A DNA stretch of 64,000 nucleotides from Calditrichota bacterium. Its GTDB lineage: Bacteria; Zhuqueibacterota; Zhuqueibacteria; Zhuqueibacterales; Geothermadaptataceae. Each line of letters starts with the position of its first letter. Positions within the stretch are counted from its first letter, which is position 1. The position numbers and the translations under genes are program-made. Location of the stretch: NCBI GenBank assembly GCA_008501765.1, contig QQUE01000012.1, forward strand, positions 1 to 64,000, given 5' to 3'. Below are positions 26,431 through 36,065 of this stretch, in pieces. The notes under the pieces are model-generated. The model saw only the letters and a list, made by a program, of their open reading frames with translations, was not told the DNA's origin and did not search any database.

Positions 26431-28641
26431 ATGAATATCACCGAATATCTGCAAAATCTACCGACCGCAATATTGCATGTCGACGCACAAAACAAGCCCG
26501 AATTTGCAAATGAGGCACTGCTTCGGCTATGCGGAGTAGCATCTTTTTCTGAATTTAAACAGAGCTGTGCACCGATTCTCGATACCATTCATTCGAACGA
26601 TGCCGCTGTGCCATTTACCATCAGTCAAAATGGGACATTAAAACTCATTCGTTACACCTCCCGAAAAATAAAATCGCCCAATTCAGAAAACGAGATAACA
26701 GAGCTCGTTATTGAAGAACTCCTCTCCGCCTCTGATACCATGCAGCTTTTGGAAAAGCAGAACGATTCGTTAACAAAGATTATCAATCTAACTTTTGATA
26801 TCCTGTTGAAAATCGATATGGATTGCAAAATTCACTGGGTTGGATGGCAGATTGAGGAAATTCTCGGATTTGATGCTGAATCTTTCATTGGCAAAAATAT
26901 GCTCGATTTTATCCATGAAGAGGATAAAGCCAATTTTAGCGAAACTTTAAAACAAATTAGTTTTAATATGAATGCGGATATCCAACAAATCCGGCTGCGC
27001 AATAAAATGGGAACGTGGCCCCACTTCCGCTGCCGGGTTTATCAAATTTATTTGGGAAATAACGGCGATATCGGAGTCCAGGTTGCGCTGCATGATGTGC
27101 ATCTCAGTGTGATGGCGGAACGCTCATTGCGTTCGAGCGAAGCGAGGTACCGCTCATTTATCGACAATTTCCCAGAACCAATTATCCAGTTTGATTTTGA
27201 AAATACCATTATTTTCGTCAATCCGGCATTTAAAAAAACCGCTGGTTTCAGCTCATTTGTCGCCTATTCTGAGAATTTCCTCCATAAATTTATCGGCGAG
27301 GACAGCCTTTCAAATTTCAAATCGCACCTGCAGATTGCTCAAAAAGGGCATATCTCGCAAACTGAAATCGTCTTCAACACACTTGAGGGTGTTGAACACA
27401 CGGCCATCGCAACCGCTTTGCCGTTAATGGAAAGTGGCCGTGTAACCAGTTTCTGTGCCGTCATTCGGGATATCACCAACGAAAAGCTGCTGCAAAACCA
27501 GCTCATTCAAACCCACAAGATGGAAACTATCGGTACGATGGCGCGCGGCATTGCCCACGATTTTAATAATATTTTAACCGGGATTATCGGCAATGCAAGC
27601 ATTTTACGAGAAACCGTGCAGGATGATGAATTTACCATGCAGACCATCGCCGAAATCGAAAAAGCGGCAGAGCGATGCACCCACCTGACACGTGGATTAT
27701 TAACATTCAGCCGCCAGGGAAAAACCTCAATCGAACCCACGGATCTGAATGGTCTGATTCAAACAATGATTCGCCTGTTACGCCGAATAATTCCATCATC
27801 AATAATTATTGAGGCGCCGGTAACGCTGAACTTGAGTCCGGTTTTGGTCGACCAATCGAAAATACAACAAGTTATCACCAATCTTGTGGTCAATTCACGT
27901 GACGCCATTCAGAAAAAAGGCGATTCGCAGGAAAGTCAAGGCAAAATTTCTATTCACCTCGAAGAAATTGAAATTACTGAGGAAGAGTGTAAAAACAATC
28001 TCGATGCGCACACTGGAAAACATCTTAAAGTAAGTGTTTCCGACACCGGCACCGGTATTTCAGAGGCAGCTTTGTCGCAGATTTACGATCCTTTTTTCTC
28101 CACCAAAGAAGTCGCCCAGGAGTCCGGGTTGGGTTTATCGACAGTATTTGGTATAATTCAGGAACATAAGGGTTGGATCGAAGTAACGACCGAGCCTGAT
28201 ATCGGTTCAGTATTTCAATTCTACCTGCCAACGCTGGATGAAAGCATCAAAGAAAGCAAGTATATCGAGGAAAAAATATTCTGCCCGGGTGGCACAATTC
28301 TCATCGTTGATGACGACGAATTGGTTCGCAATGTCGCTTCCAAAAGTTTGGAACGCTACGGTTACCATGTTTTGATTGCTCAAAACGGGGAAGAAGCTTT
28401 TGCACTTTTTAAGGCCAACGAATCATCAATTGATGTGTTGTTAATCGACCTCACGATGCCGGAGCTCGATGGCCGCGCGCTCATCGAAAAAATACACCGG
28501 ACGAATCCTGAGATAAAAGCGATTTTATCGAGTGGCTATGACCACGAGCTGGAGATCAGTGATCCCCACACATTTTTTCTGCCCAAGCCCTATGTGATCG
28601 CCGATTTGGTACGGCTGGTTGGCAAAGCTATACAGCCATAA
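26431..28641 (+). CDS. Soluble PAS hybrid sensor histidine kinase with receiver domain
   Basis: 736 aa, no signal peptide or membrane helix, so probably cytosolic. Three PAS-like regions (about 1-110, 118-230, 238-355; PAS cores such as IHWVGWQIEEILGFDAESFI and IIFVNPAFKKTAGF). HisKA follows with the phosphoacceptor in MARGIAHDFNNILTGIIGNA (about 370-390), then HATPase (NLVVNSRDAI N-box, VSDTGTGIS G1, FSTK, GLGLSTVFGII G2). A C-terminal REC domain (about 617-735) has acidic VDDDE, phosphoacceptor LLIDLTMPELDG and Lys in LPKPY. NtrB-like kinases of this build often lack a DNA-binding partner nearby, and none is adjacent here. Signal and targets are unknown; regulation of the flanking eCIS or polysaccharide genes is only a possibility. 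Confidence 0.9.
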   Translation: MNITEYLQNLPTAILHVDAQNKPEFANEALLRLCGVASFSEFKQSCAPILDTIHSNDAAVPFTISQNGTLKLIRYTSRKIKSPNSENEITELVIEELLSASDTMQLLEKQNDSLTKIINLTFDILLKIDMDCKIHWVGWQIEEILGFDAESFIGKNMLDFIHEEDKANFSETLKQISFNMNADIQQIRLRNKMGTWPHFRCRVYQIYLGNNGDIGVQVALHDVHLSVMAERSLRSSEARYRSFIDNFPEPIIQFDFENTIIFVNPAFKKTAGFSSFVAYSENFLHKFIGEDSLSNFKSHLQIAQKGHISQTEIVFNTLEGVEHTAIATALPLMESGRVTSFCAVIRDITNEKLLQNQLIQTHKMETIGTMARGIAHDFNNILTGIIGNASILRETVQDDEFTMQTIAEIEKAAERCTHLTRGLLTFSRQGKTSIEPTDLNGLIQTMIRLLRRIIPSSIIIEAPVTLNLSPVLVDQSKIQQVITNLVVNSRDAIQKKGDSQESQGKISIHLEEIEITEEECKNNLDAHTGKHLKVSVSDTGTGISEAALSQIYDPFFSTKEVAQESGLGLSTVFGIIQEHKGWIEVTTEPDIGSVFQFYLPTLDESIKESKYIEEKIFCPGGTILIVDDDELVRNVASKSLERYGYHVLIAQNGEEAFALFKANESSIDVLLIDLTMPELDGRALIEKIHRTNPEIKAILSSGYDHELEISDPHTFFLPKPYVIADLVRLVGKAIQP

Positions 28642-28676
28642 AAAAACCCGCCTGCAACGTCCTCGCTGCAAGCGGG
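28641..28676 (-). terminator. Rho-independent terminator for the gmhB transcript
   Basis: Hairpin arms CCCGCCTGCA (28647-28656) and TGCAAGCGGG (28667-28676), one mismatch, 10-base loop. On the minus strand the hairpin is followed by a run of six T (A run at 28641-28646), the standard layout for minus-strand transcripts ending after gmhB (stop at 28725). For the plus-strand kinase gene the same hairpin begins 5 bases after the stop but lacks a U-tract. Confidence 0.8.
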
Positions 28677-28724
28677 CCAGAATGTAGGGAAACGATTTCT
28701 CATTTCCCGCGGCAGACACCGGGA

Positions 28725-29270
28725 CTAACCCGGATTTTTTATTTTTTCAATAACCCAGTTTGCTGCAGACACCAAATCTTCCGCCACAAAATCAACGCTA
28801 ATTTCATTCACATTAATTGTGTTGCCGTAGCCGGTCCGTACCAAAATCGAACGCATCCCCGCCGCTTTTCCTGCTTCAATATCACAAATCTTATCCCCGA
28901 TCATAAATGCATTTTCAGGCTCAATTCCTGTCTCTTCCAGGGCATTCTGCAGCATTTCAATTCCGGGTTTGCGGCATTGGCACGGCTCCTCAGGAGTATG
29001 CGGACAAAAATAAACAGGTCCCAATTCAACGCTCTTTTCAGCCAAAAGAGAGCGAACTTTTTCGTTGACTGCCACAGCCTGTTCCGCTGAATAATACCCA
29101 CGACCAATTCCTGACTGGTTGCTGGCGATTGCCAATACAGCACCGTGTTGCACCAACGTGCGCAAGCCCTGAATGACGCCCGGCAGTATTTCCACTTGCC
29201 CGGGATCACTTAAATAATTTTTTTCAACGATGAGCGTTCCATCTCTATCGAGAATAACAAGAAATTTCAT
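28725..29270 (-). CDS. gmhB: D-glycero-D-manno-heptose-1,7-bisphosphate 7-phosphatase-like HAD enzyme
   Basis: 181 aa from ATG 29270 (AAGGTG just upstream). An in-frame start 14 codons earlier lies inside the upstream gene and is less likely. HAD motif I VILDRDGTL, motif II ASNQSGIGRG, zinc-binding CPHTPEEPCQCRKPG, and motif IV MIGDKICDIEAG are diagnostic for the GmhB branch of HAD-IIIA phosphatases. It removes the C7 phosphate in ADP-heptose synthesis, feeding LPS core or heptose-containing glycans. It starts 14 bp after the Wzi-like gene and precedes a terminator. A related histidinol-phosphatase role cannot be fully excluded. Confidence 0.87.
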   Translation of the reverse strand: MKFLVILDRDGTLIVEKNYLSDPGQVEILPGVIQGLRTLVQHGAVLAIASNQSGIGRGYYSAEQAVAVNEKVRSLLAEKSVELGPVYFCPHTPEEPCQCRKPGIEMLQNALEETGIEPENAFMIGDKICDIEAGKAAGMRSILVRTGYGNTINVNEISVDFVAEDLVSAANWVIEKIKNPG

Positions 29271-29283
29271 CGGCACCTTTTTT

Positions 29284-30861
29284 TTAAATTTCACTGAAGA
29301 ACGACCACTCAAGCCATAATTTCAAATACAATTCACGATTCGTTCGCTCCTCGCCCGGTTTATTTTGATAGTTTGAAAAATCTCCGGCTCGGCCAATCAT
29401 GGATAAATAAAAATATGATTTTGGATGCCACCGCAGATCGAGCGTGTAAATCCGGGCGTATTCAACAACGCCGGTTGGAAAAGGTTCGGAGTATCCTTCA
29501 GCAGTTTCAAAATCGAGCCACGGCGTATCAAAATCACCATTATAGCGCCCTTCACCGTGGCGGCGGAAATCCATACGTGCGTTGAGCAGTAAATTTTTCC
29601 AAATATATTTCCGGCCGTAAAAAAGCCAGCGGTCAAAATCATTGCCTAAAAAATGCCCTATCGGTTTGTTGCGATGGGTAAATTTTTCAGCCAGCGGTAA
29701 CGTGTTGTAAGTTCTGTTTGTTACCCGCGTATATTCAAGGCCCAGGGTCAATCCATCGACACCCAACACATCCGCCGATCTTGCACCGATGAGCAATCCG
29801 AGTTCATTGGGCTCCAAATCACCGGGCACCTTTTTTTCAATCTGAATATCATCGATGAGCAGTTGACCGTAGACTTCAATACCTGATCGCGGGTAAAAAC
29901 TGAAATCGATGAGACCCAGTGTATTGGCACGGATTTCCGGGTCTTCGTTCAGTTGCTCGCCGTGGTAAAATACGAACGGATTCAAATAATAAAATTCCAG
30001 TCCGTGTGTTCCGCCCCAAAGTACAAATTGCGAAAATGCCAGTTCCAGTTTATTGTTGAACAATTTAAACTCAAGGCGGCCACCGCTCATGTAGCGGTTC
30101 GCCCATTCTTGCTGCAACGAGTCAGCGTCACTGAAAATTTTAATATTGTTCAGTTTGCTGATAAAATAACTGAATTGGGCCCGCCGGCTTCGCAGTTGTA
30201 AAAAGAACTGATCAAATGGGCGTGAAGCGTGAGATACAGCCAGGGCAGCATCATAGCCCCGCCCCCAGCGCAGATAATCCCGGCCAAATTTAACCAGCCA
30301 GTCATCAGCCTGGTATTGCGCGTAGGCCTGCTCCGTAATCGCCGTCACATCGCGCCAGACTTTCCCGATGTATTGTTTGTCTTCGCCAAAACTTTGGTCG
30401 ATATTCATCGCATTGAAGATCGACAAGCGCCGCGAAAAACGCGCTCCCGAGTAGAGCCGCAAGCTGCTGAGAATTCGATCATTTCCAACCTGACTGCCGT
30501 ATTTTTCTGACAATGAACTACCGAGATAAATCATCGGATATTCGAGCGCGATTGGGCCTTTTCTCCCAAATTTATAGAGATTCCGGGCAATTTTTTTTGA
30601 TAAAAAACTGGCAAAAACAGCCGTACTATCATGCGATTTTAAGAGATGGGCGGTTGTGTTATATCCCTGCGGCTGTGTCGCCCAAAACGAAATCAATTCA
30701 GGATATCGAAGTTTCAACTCGTCTGCGTAGTCATAAACCCAGTGATATGGCTGCAAGGTAATACTTTTTTGGGCAAATGAATACTGTGGCAAAATAAAAA
30801 ATGCGCAAAGAAGTGCTAAAGTTAACTTCCTGCAGGATCCTCCATGCTTCAAACCTGGCAT
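29284..30861 (-). CDS. Outer-membrane capsule assembly protein, Wzi-like beta-barrel
   Basis: 525 aa. Signal peptide (KLTLALLCAFFILPQYSFAQ) and then alternating beta-strand pattern to the C-terminus, which ends in an aromatic-rich strand (LWLEWSFFSEI), typical of outer-membrane barrels. FGRDYLRWGRGYDAALAVSH corresponds to the conserved Wzi-family segment. Wzi-type proteins help anchor or assemble exported polysaccharide on the cell surface. Start: ATG 30861 is close to GAGGA; a TTG three codons downstream is an alternative. It belongs to the minus-strand polysaccharide region together with gmhB, separated from the sugar-transferase gene by a repeat. Confidence 0.82.
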   Translation of the reverse strand: MPGLKHGGSCRKLTLALLCAFFILPQYSFAQKSITLQPYHWVYDYADELKLRYPELISFWATQPQGYNTTAHLLKSHDSTAVFASFLSKKIARNLYKFGRKGPIALEYPMIYLGSSLSEKYGSQVGNDRILSSLRLYSGARFSRRLSIFNAMNIDQSFGEDKQYIGKVWRDVTAITEQAYAQYQADDWLVKFGRDYLRWGRGYDAALAVSHASRPFDQFFLQLRSRRAQFSYFISKLNNIKIFSDADSLQQEWANRYMSGGRLEFKLFNNKLELAFSQFVLWGGTHGLEFYYLNPFVFYHGEQLNEDPEIRANTLGLIDFSFYPRSGIEVYGQLLIDDIQIEKKVPGDLEPNELGLLIGARSADVLGVDGLTLGLEYTRVTNRTYNTLPLAEKFTHRNKPIGHFLGNDFDRWLFYGRKYIWKNLLLNARMDFRRHGEGRYNGDFDTPWLDFETAEGYSEPFPTGVVEYARIYTLDLRWHPKSYFYLSMIGRAGDFSNYQNKPGEERTNRELYLKLWLEWSFFSEI

Positions 30862-30958
30862 TCCTCGCTGATTTCGTTTCTTAAACTTCTTTCGACTTTA
30901 TTTCTCTCGATTCTCATGAACAGAACAAGCGGTAAGATGAAAATAAAGTAGAAATTAC

Positions 30959-31159
30959 TAACCTTAATAATTCTCACACGAAGCCACAAAGCCACAGAGA
31001 AAGGCTTAAAAATTTAAAAAACAAAACTCTGTGTACGCAGCGGGCCTGCGTGAGAGGCTTTTTTGAAGTATATATATTTTTTCAAAGTTCTGAATTCAAT
31101 ATATGAATTATTAACAGGTTAAGTATGCTTTTTATAAAGTTTGTGAGTAAAGCAGGCTA
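30959..31159. repeat. TAGCCTG-family repeat, CTCTGTG subtype, supplying a stop codon
   Basis: About 200 bp. Left end TAACCTTAATAATTCTCAC (from 30959); right end, inverted, TAGCCTGCTTTACTCAC (31159-31143). Between them is a diverged palindrome (TCACACGAAGCCACAAAG / CTCTGTGTACGCAGCGGG ... GCGTGAGAGG) and an AT-rich right half. The first three bases of the inverted right end, TAG at 31159-31157, are the stop codon of the sugar-transferase gene. With 30862-30958 it makes up the 295-bp gap; the rest is featureless. Confidence 0.82.
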
Positions 31160-32563
31160 ATAAGCGTTGTTATCATTCAAACTTTTTACCAGAGTCAATC
31201 CTATTATTTTTAAATCGAACAAGAATGACCAGTTTTCCAAGTAATATAAATCAAATTCCAATCGTTTTTGAATGGAGGTATCGCCACGCCAGCCGTTGAC
31301 TTGCGCCCAGCCGGTAATTCCTGTTTTAACCTGATGGCGAACCATATATTTAGGAAATTTGTCCTTAAATTGCTGAGCAAAAAACGGACGTTCCGGCCGC
31401 GGACCAACAATACTCATATCGCCACGGAAAACGTTCAGGAATTGGGGTAGCTCATCCAGACTGGATTTGCGTAAAAATGTGCCAAACCAGGTTCGGCGGC
31501 TGTCATTGGTGGTTGTCCACGTAACATCGCTTTCTTTTTCGGACGCCACTTTCATGGTACGAAATTTATACATATTAAAACGCCGGCGGTTGATACCGAT
31601 GCGTTCCTGCCGGAAGAAAACAGGGCCGGGCGAAGTCAATTTTACAAATACTGCGATGAGAATAAAAACAGGCGCGCCCAAAAACATCACTGAAGAGGAA
31701 AACGCCAGGTCGAACATCCGCTTCGCGACCGTGTAACCGATATCATCAGTTGGCAGAGAACGAATACTCACGATCGGCAGGCCATCGAGATTTTTCACAC
31801 GGGTCTTCGGTTGAATTATTTTAAAATAATCAGGCACAATCTCCGACTCAATTCCCTCATGTTCGCATTTTTCCACGATGCGGCAAATTTTGTCGTATGC
31901 CCGCACGGGAAGTGTAATTATCACTTTGTCAATCTGGTTTTCATGGACAATTTTGTTCAATTCTTTCGTGCGGCCAATTATTTTAACACCATGCGATTTG
32001 GGGAAATATCCGTTTGCATGTTGGTCATCAATCACGCCGACCACTTTATAGCCAAAACTTTTATTTTTTGTAAATGACTCGATGACACGGTCGCCAATTT
32101 CTCCAGCCCCGATGAGCAGCAGCCTTTTGACATTGAATCCTTTCGTGCGCAAATATTTTAACGCGCTACGAATTAAAATCCGCTCAGAACTTGTCAAAAT
32201 GAAAAAAGCGCCGCCAAACAAAATGAATGTCAAACGGCTGAAACTCGTTTCGCGATAGAAAAAGGTCATGGCTGAAAGCAAAAGGACCAGTGCCACGCCC
32301 GTGTTCAATACCGGGAGCAAATCGACAAAAACAGACTCAATCCGCCGAGTCTGGTAAACACCGAAGATATGAAATAAAATGATACTGAAAACCGGCGCCA
32401 ACAAACAGAGAATTAAATAATCATTGTAATCCGGGACTGTGGCGACATAAAATAATCCTGAATAAAACCGTAAATAAAATGCGACTACGAATGAAGCAAA
32501 TGTTAAGATAAAATCACCGATAACCAGCGTGAAATGAAACAATTGTGGGTGTTGTTTAACCAT
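31157..32563 (-). CDS. Undecaprenyl-phosphate sugar phosphotransferase (WcaJ/EpsE-like)
   Basis: 468 aa. Four or five N-terminal membrane helices (to about 120), a Rossmann-type CoA-binding-like domain (RLLLIGAGEIGDRVIESF), another hydrophobic segment (VMFLGAPVFILIAVFVKL) and the catalytic bacterial sugar transferase domain (FFRQERIGINRRRFNMYKFR, DELPQFLNVFRGDMSIVGPR, TGWAQVNGWRGDTSI). It transfers a sugar-1-phosphate to undecaprenyl phosphate, starting each repeat unit. The stop codon lies in the end of a TAGCCTG repeat. It is the initiating enzyme for the surrounding Wzx/Wzy-type locus. Confidence 0.93.
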   Translation of the reverse strand: MVKQHPQLFHFTLVIGDFILTFASFVVAFYLRFYSGLFYVATVPDYNDYLILCLLAPVFSIILFHIFGVYQTRRIESVFVDLLPVLNTGVALVLLLSAMTFFYRETSFSRLTFILFGGAFFILTSSERILIRSALKYLRTKGFNVKRLLLIGAGEIGDRVIESFTKNKSFGYKVVGVIDDQHANGYFPKSHGVKIIGRTKELNKIVHENQIDKVIITLPVRAYDKICRIVEKCEHEGIESEIVPDYFKIIQPKTRVKNLDGLPIVSIRSLPTDDIGYTVAKRMFDLAFSSSVMFLGAPVFILIAVFVKLTSPGPVFFRQERIGINRRRFNMYKFRTMKVASEKESDVTWTTTNDSRRTWFGTFLRKSSLDELPQFLNVFRGDMSIVGPRPERPFFAQQFKDKFPKYMVRHQVKTGITGWAQVNGWRGDTSIQKRLEFDLYYLENWSFLFDLKIIGLTLVKSLNDNNAY

Positions 32564-32708
32564 GATGCCGTCCTATCCGATCCCCGTGTTGCCCTTTAGA
32601 TACCGTCTCTAAAAGGCGCTCGCGACCGTTGCTATTAATTGTCCTTTGAGAATATTGAACTGCTCATTTTTAATCTTTTAAGCTCTGTTTAAATAACAAG
32701 TTGATTTA

Positions 32709-32800
32709 TAGCCTGATACATTCTCTCGCAGAGCCGCAGAGAATGACTTAAAGTTATTAAAAATAAAACTCTGTGGGCTCCGTGGCTTTGTGAGAGTTGT
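32709..32800. repeat. Truncated TAGCCTG-family repeat (CTCTGTG subtype)
   Basis: Begins TAGCCTGATACATTCTCTC at 32709 and contains the palindromic pair GCAGAGCCGCAGAG / CTCTGTGGGCTCCGTGGC with AT-rich loop, ending GTGAGAGTT. A second TIR-like GCCTGAATAAT follows at 32802. The AT-rich right half found at 30959-31159 is missing. It is in the 286-bp gap between the sugar-transferase and the next glycosyltransferase gene. Confidence 0.72.
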
Positions 32801-32849
32801 TGCCTGAATAATATTTCATCCCAAGCTGTTGGATAATTCATACCGTTTC

Positions 32850-34082
32850 TTAAACAGAGCGATCTTTTACTAATTGCGATACTTTTTCTAAACTTCGGCT
32901 TTTTCCAACCTTAACTTTCAGGTTTTTAAGATTGTTATATATATTTCTGAAATCCGTTTTTGATAGCACTAAAAGATGATCTAAAATCCGCTGGCGGAAC
33001 AACGAACTTTGAAAACGGAATGTATGCCGTCTGATGGCCGGCCGGTCGTGAAAATAGATTTCATTTTCATTAAAATTTCGTACGGCTTCGACCAAAGCGC
33101 GGACGTCCTGCGACTCGTAAAAAAGCCCTGTTGGCTGTTCCACTTGCTTGCTCTCATCCAGTGGTAAAATTGAATCCAGTACCCCGCCTTTTCCCAGCGC
33201 GATAACGGGTGTTCCACACGCGTTGGCCTCGACGGGAATGATGCCAAAATCTTCGAGTCCGGGAAAAATCAATGCTTTGGCTTTTGCCAAAAGCCGCGCG
33301 ATTTCACTATCCGTTTGCCACCCTAAAAATTCAATGTTCTCATTGGCTATCTTTTGCAAATTTTCCAGTTCCGGTCCGGTTCCGGCGATTTTTAATGGAA
33401 GCCCCAGTTCGTTGAATGCCGCGACGGCCATATCCACCCGTTTGTACGGTACCAGTGATGAAAAAACGATAAAATAGTTATCGCTTTCTTCGGCAACTGA
33501 AAATGAATCGACATTGACTGGCGGCGTAATCACACTGGCGTCGCGCTGATAGAATTTCTTAATCCGTCTGGCGATGAATGATGAATTGGCGATAAAATAA
33601 TCAACGCGGTTGCTCGATGTGACATCCCACATTCTTAGATAATTGGAAAACAGACGATAAGCCATTCTTGCAAAAACATTGCCCTTGTTTTTAGGGAAAT
33701 AAGTAAAATGCAGATCCCAAATATAGCGCATCGGCGAGTGAATATAGGAAATGTGCAGCGTATCCGGCCGGGTGACAACACCCTTCGCAACACAGTGACT
33801 TGTGCTTATGACCAAATCATATTCAGTCAGATCAAAATTTTCGATAGCCACAGGGAAAAGCGGCAAAAACTTGCGATAGTGATTTTGGATTCCTGGAATT
33901 TTCTGCAGAAATGATGGAATTATTTTATGATTTTCGATTTCCGGATGAATTTTCCCTTCGACGTAAATCAAAGTATAAATATCAGCGTGCGGGAAAAGAC
34001 GGCACAATTCAAGCAAGACTTGCTCGCCACCGCGCATGCCGGTTAACCAATCATGAACCAGAGCAACTTTTAGTTTATTCAT
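32850..34082 (-). CDS. Glycosyltransferase family 4
   Basis: 410 aa. N-terminal acceptor domain with VALVHDWLTGMRGGEQVLLE and a GT4-type C-terminal domain: YFIVFSSLVPYKRVDMAVAA, then ALIFPGLEDFGIIPVEANAC and GTPVIALGKGGVLDSI (the E-x7-E region). It uses a nucleotide-sugar donor to extend the lipid-linked oligosaccharide at the inner face of the membrane. Donor and linkage cannot be read from sequence. The C-terminal ~40 residues are basic. Confidence 0.9.
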   Translation of the reverse strand: MNKLKVALVHDWLTGMRGGEQVLLELCRLFPHADIYTLIYVEGKIHPEIENHKIIPSFLQKIPGIQNHYRKFLPLFPVAIENFDLTEYDLVISTSHCVAKGVVTRPDTLHISYIHSPMRYIWDLHFTYFPKNKGNVFARMAYRLFSNYLRMWDVTSSNRVDYFIANSSFIARRIKKFYQRDASVITPPVNVDSFSVAEESDNYFIVFSSLVPYKRVDMAVAAFNELGLPLKIAGTGPELENLQKIANENIEFLGWQTDSEIARLLAKAKALIFPGLEDFGIIPVEANACGTPVIALGKGGVLDSILPLDESKQVEQPTGLFYESQDVRALVEAVRNFNENEIYFHDRPAIRRHTFRFQSSLFRQRILDHLLVLSKTDFRNIYNNLKNLKVKVGKSRSLEKVSQLVKDRSV

Positions 34083-34227
34083 TTTTCTCTCAAAGTTAGA
34101 AGTGTCCAGGTGGTGTTTGAAAAATGAGATTTCAGAAAAATCGACGGGTAGTTCAGTTTATTTTTTCTAAATATCCGCAATTGACTGTTCAAGTCAGTCG
34201 GCTTCATTTCAAACAGGCAGATAACAA

Positions 34228-34950
34228 CTAAAATGTTGTCTGCTCATTATGCTCCTGAATTCGATTATTCCACATCTGATTTTCAGCATAAATTTTATCA
34301 TTTTTTTGCAGCAGCAGTATTGGTGTATGGCTCATCGATTTCAGATATTTACCAAGAAATTCGCCGCCAAAACGCGCGGGAAGAGGATAAAATCCCACAC
34401 CAAAACTTTCTACAAGTTTAAAATTGTTATTATAGGTTGCGAAATTAAGAAACGCCTGATACGTAAATGCGCGCACGTGGGGGCCAAAAATACGGATTGA
34501 GCTGGGCTGCAATCCGAGCAGCAGCATTATTCTGTTATGGAAACTGGACAAATTGGGAACCGAGAACAAAAAATGGCCACCGGGTTTCAGAACACGAAAA
34601 ATTTCATCCAGAGGGTGATAAATCTGTTTCAGATGCTCGAAAACCTGGTTGCAAATTATCACATCAAAGAAATTGTCTTCGAAAGGAAAATTATCACTCT
34701 CAAGATCAAGCTTGGCAATTTCAACGCCGTTGCTCTCCGCTTTGACGATTTGTTCGTCAAAAATCTCAATTCCGAATCGTCCGTTAAATCCCAACTCTTC
34801 GGCATATTTGCGTGTTTTGATGCCATCCCAGCAACCGATATCCAGCAAACGACCATCGCTGGAACCCTGTTGCTGGCTGTGTAACTGCTGACATATTTGC
34901 ACGATTGTTTTATCTAAACTTTCATGAACTTCCGAGCACAAGCGTGACAT
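34228..34950 (-). CDS. SAM-dependent class I methyltransferase
   Basis: 240 aa. Motif I RLLDIGCWDGIKTRKYAEEL, then the acidic EIFDEQ post-I, DNFFDVIICNQVFEHLKQIY and VLKPGGHFLFSVPN, typical of Methyltransf_11/23-type enzymes. In a polysaccharide locus it may methylate a sugar or end-cap the chain (inference). The C-terminus folds into a variable region without known motifs. It lies between two GT4 genes, all minus strand. Confidence 0.85.
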   Translation of the reverse strand: MSRLCSEVHESLDKTIVQICQQLHSQQQGSSDGRLLDIGCWDGIKTRKYAEELGFNGRFGIEIFDEQIVKAESNGVEIAKLDLESDNFPFEDNFFDVIICNQVFEHLKQIYHPLDEIFRVLKPGGHFLFSVPNLSSFHNRIMLLLGLQPSSIRIFGPHVRAFTYQAFLNFATYNNNFKLVESFGVGFYPLPARFGGEFLGKYLKSMSHTPILLLQKNDKIYAENQMWNNRIQEHNEQTTF

Positions 34951-34976
34951 TTATAATCCTGTATTTAATCGATTTA

Positions 34977-36065
34977 TTAAGCATGTAATGATTTCTTGAT
35001 TACCGCAATTGTATTTTGCACACATTTTTCCTGCGTATATTCGCCGGCTTTCTGTAAGCCCTTTTCAATCAAAGTTTTGCGCCAGGTGTTTTCCTGCAAT
35101 AGTGATAAAATTTTTGCAGCCATATCTTCAACATCGTATGGATCACAATATTCCGCAGCATCACCGCAGACTTCGGTAACGGCACCAATATTTGAGGCCA
35201 AAACCGGACAGCCGCACGCCATCGCTTCCACGGGGGGAAATCCAAATCCTTCGTATGTTGATGGGAAAACAAAAAGCAGGGCATTTTGATAAAATTGTTT
35301 TAACTCAGAATCGCTGACAAATCCGGTAAATTTTACTCTGTTTTCAATGCCTGCTATCTCATTTTCAAGATTGGATTCGCTGGTGATAAATCCTTCTTTT
35401 TTGCCGATTATCATCAGATCGCAATTGATTTCATCTGATATCAATTTAAAAGCTTGCACCAATCTTTTGATATTTTTGTGGGGTTTTACATTGCCAACGA
35501 AAAGTAAATAGGGTTTATCAGCCGATATTTTTTCACTTTTTGCGGCCAGCCATTTTTCATCCAGCCCATTGTGCACTACACTTATTTTGTCTGTGGCAAT
35601 ATTCGTGTATTTGATCAGTTCATTTTTACTGAACTCAGAAACACTAATTATAGAATCGGCTTTACGCTTTAATGCGCCAAACATAAGTCTGGAATATATT
35701 TTTTGATCCGGGCGCTTCAGTGTGTGACGCATCGCTAAATGGAAAACATCATGAATGGTAACCAGCATTTTTCCGGAATAAAATACTGGAATGTTATAAT
35801 GCGGCACCCAATACAAATCCGGCTTGGTGGATAAAAGACGCTGTGCTTCAAATTGCTCTGCAATAGAATAAATTGGGCTGTTAAATGGACTAAATCTCAC
35901 ATTTGAACTCGTGTACCAAGGGTACGTGCTGAGCTCATCTTCAGAACCGAGTACATTGAATTGCACCTCCTCACATTCCGAAACAAGCGAAGGCACAATA
36001 CTCCGCAGATATCTTCCGATGCCCGAATTGTTAATCATCCGCATGTCGATTGCGACCGTCTTCAT
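34977..36065 (-). CDS. Glycosyltransferase family 4, mannosyltransferase-like
   Basis: 362 aa. Starts TVAIDMRMINNSGIGRYLRS, typical of the WbaZ/MtfB-like GT4 branch. Then DSIISVSEFSKNELIKY, LLFVGNVKPHKNIKRLVQAF and FPSTYEGFGFPPVEAMACGC with the catalytic E-x7-E. ATG overlaps the stop of the upstream polymerase gene by 4 bases. The sugar transferred is uncertain; mannose or rhamnose is common for close relatives. Confidence 0.9.
   Translation of the reverse strand: MKTVAIDMRMINNSGIGRYLRSIVPSLVSECEEVQFNVLGSEDELSTYPWYTSSNVRFSPFNSPIYSIAEQFEAQRLLSTKPDLYWVPHYNIPVFYSGKMLVTIHDVFHLAMRHTLKRPDQKIYSRLMFGALKRKADSIISVSEFSKNELIKYTNIATDKISVVHNGLDEKWLAAKSEKISADKPYLLFVGNVKPHKNIKRLVQAFKLISDEINCDLMIIGKKEGFITSESNLENEIAGIENRVKFTGFVSDSELKQFYQNALLFVFPSTYEGFGFPPVEAMACGCPVLASNIGAVTEVCGDAAEYCDPYDVEDMAAKILSLLQENTWRKTLIEKGLQKAGEYTQEKCVQNTIAVIKKSLHA

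Noticed and set aside
26152-26454. 100-aa minus-strand ORF in the gap before the histidine kinase
   Set aside because: Overlaps the kinase start, has no plausible ribosome-binding site or domain, and the composition is that of AT-rich non-coding DNA.
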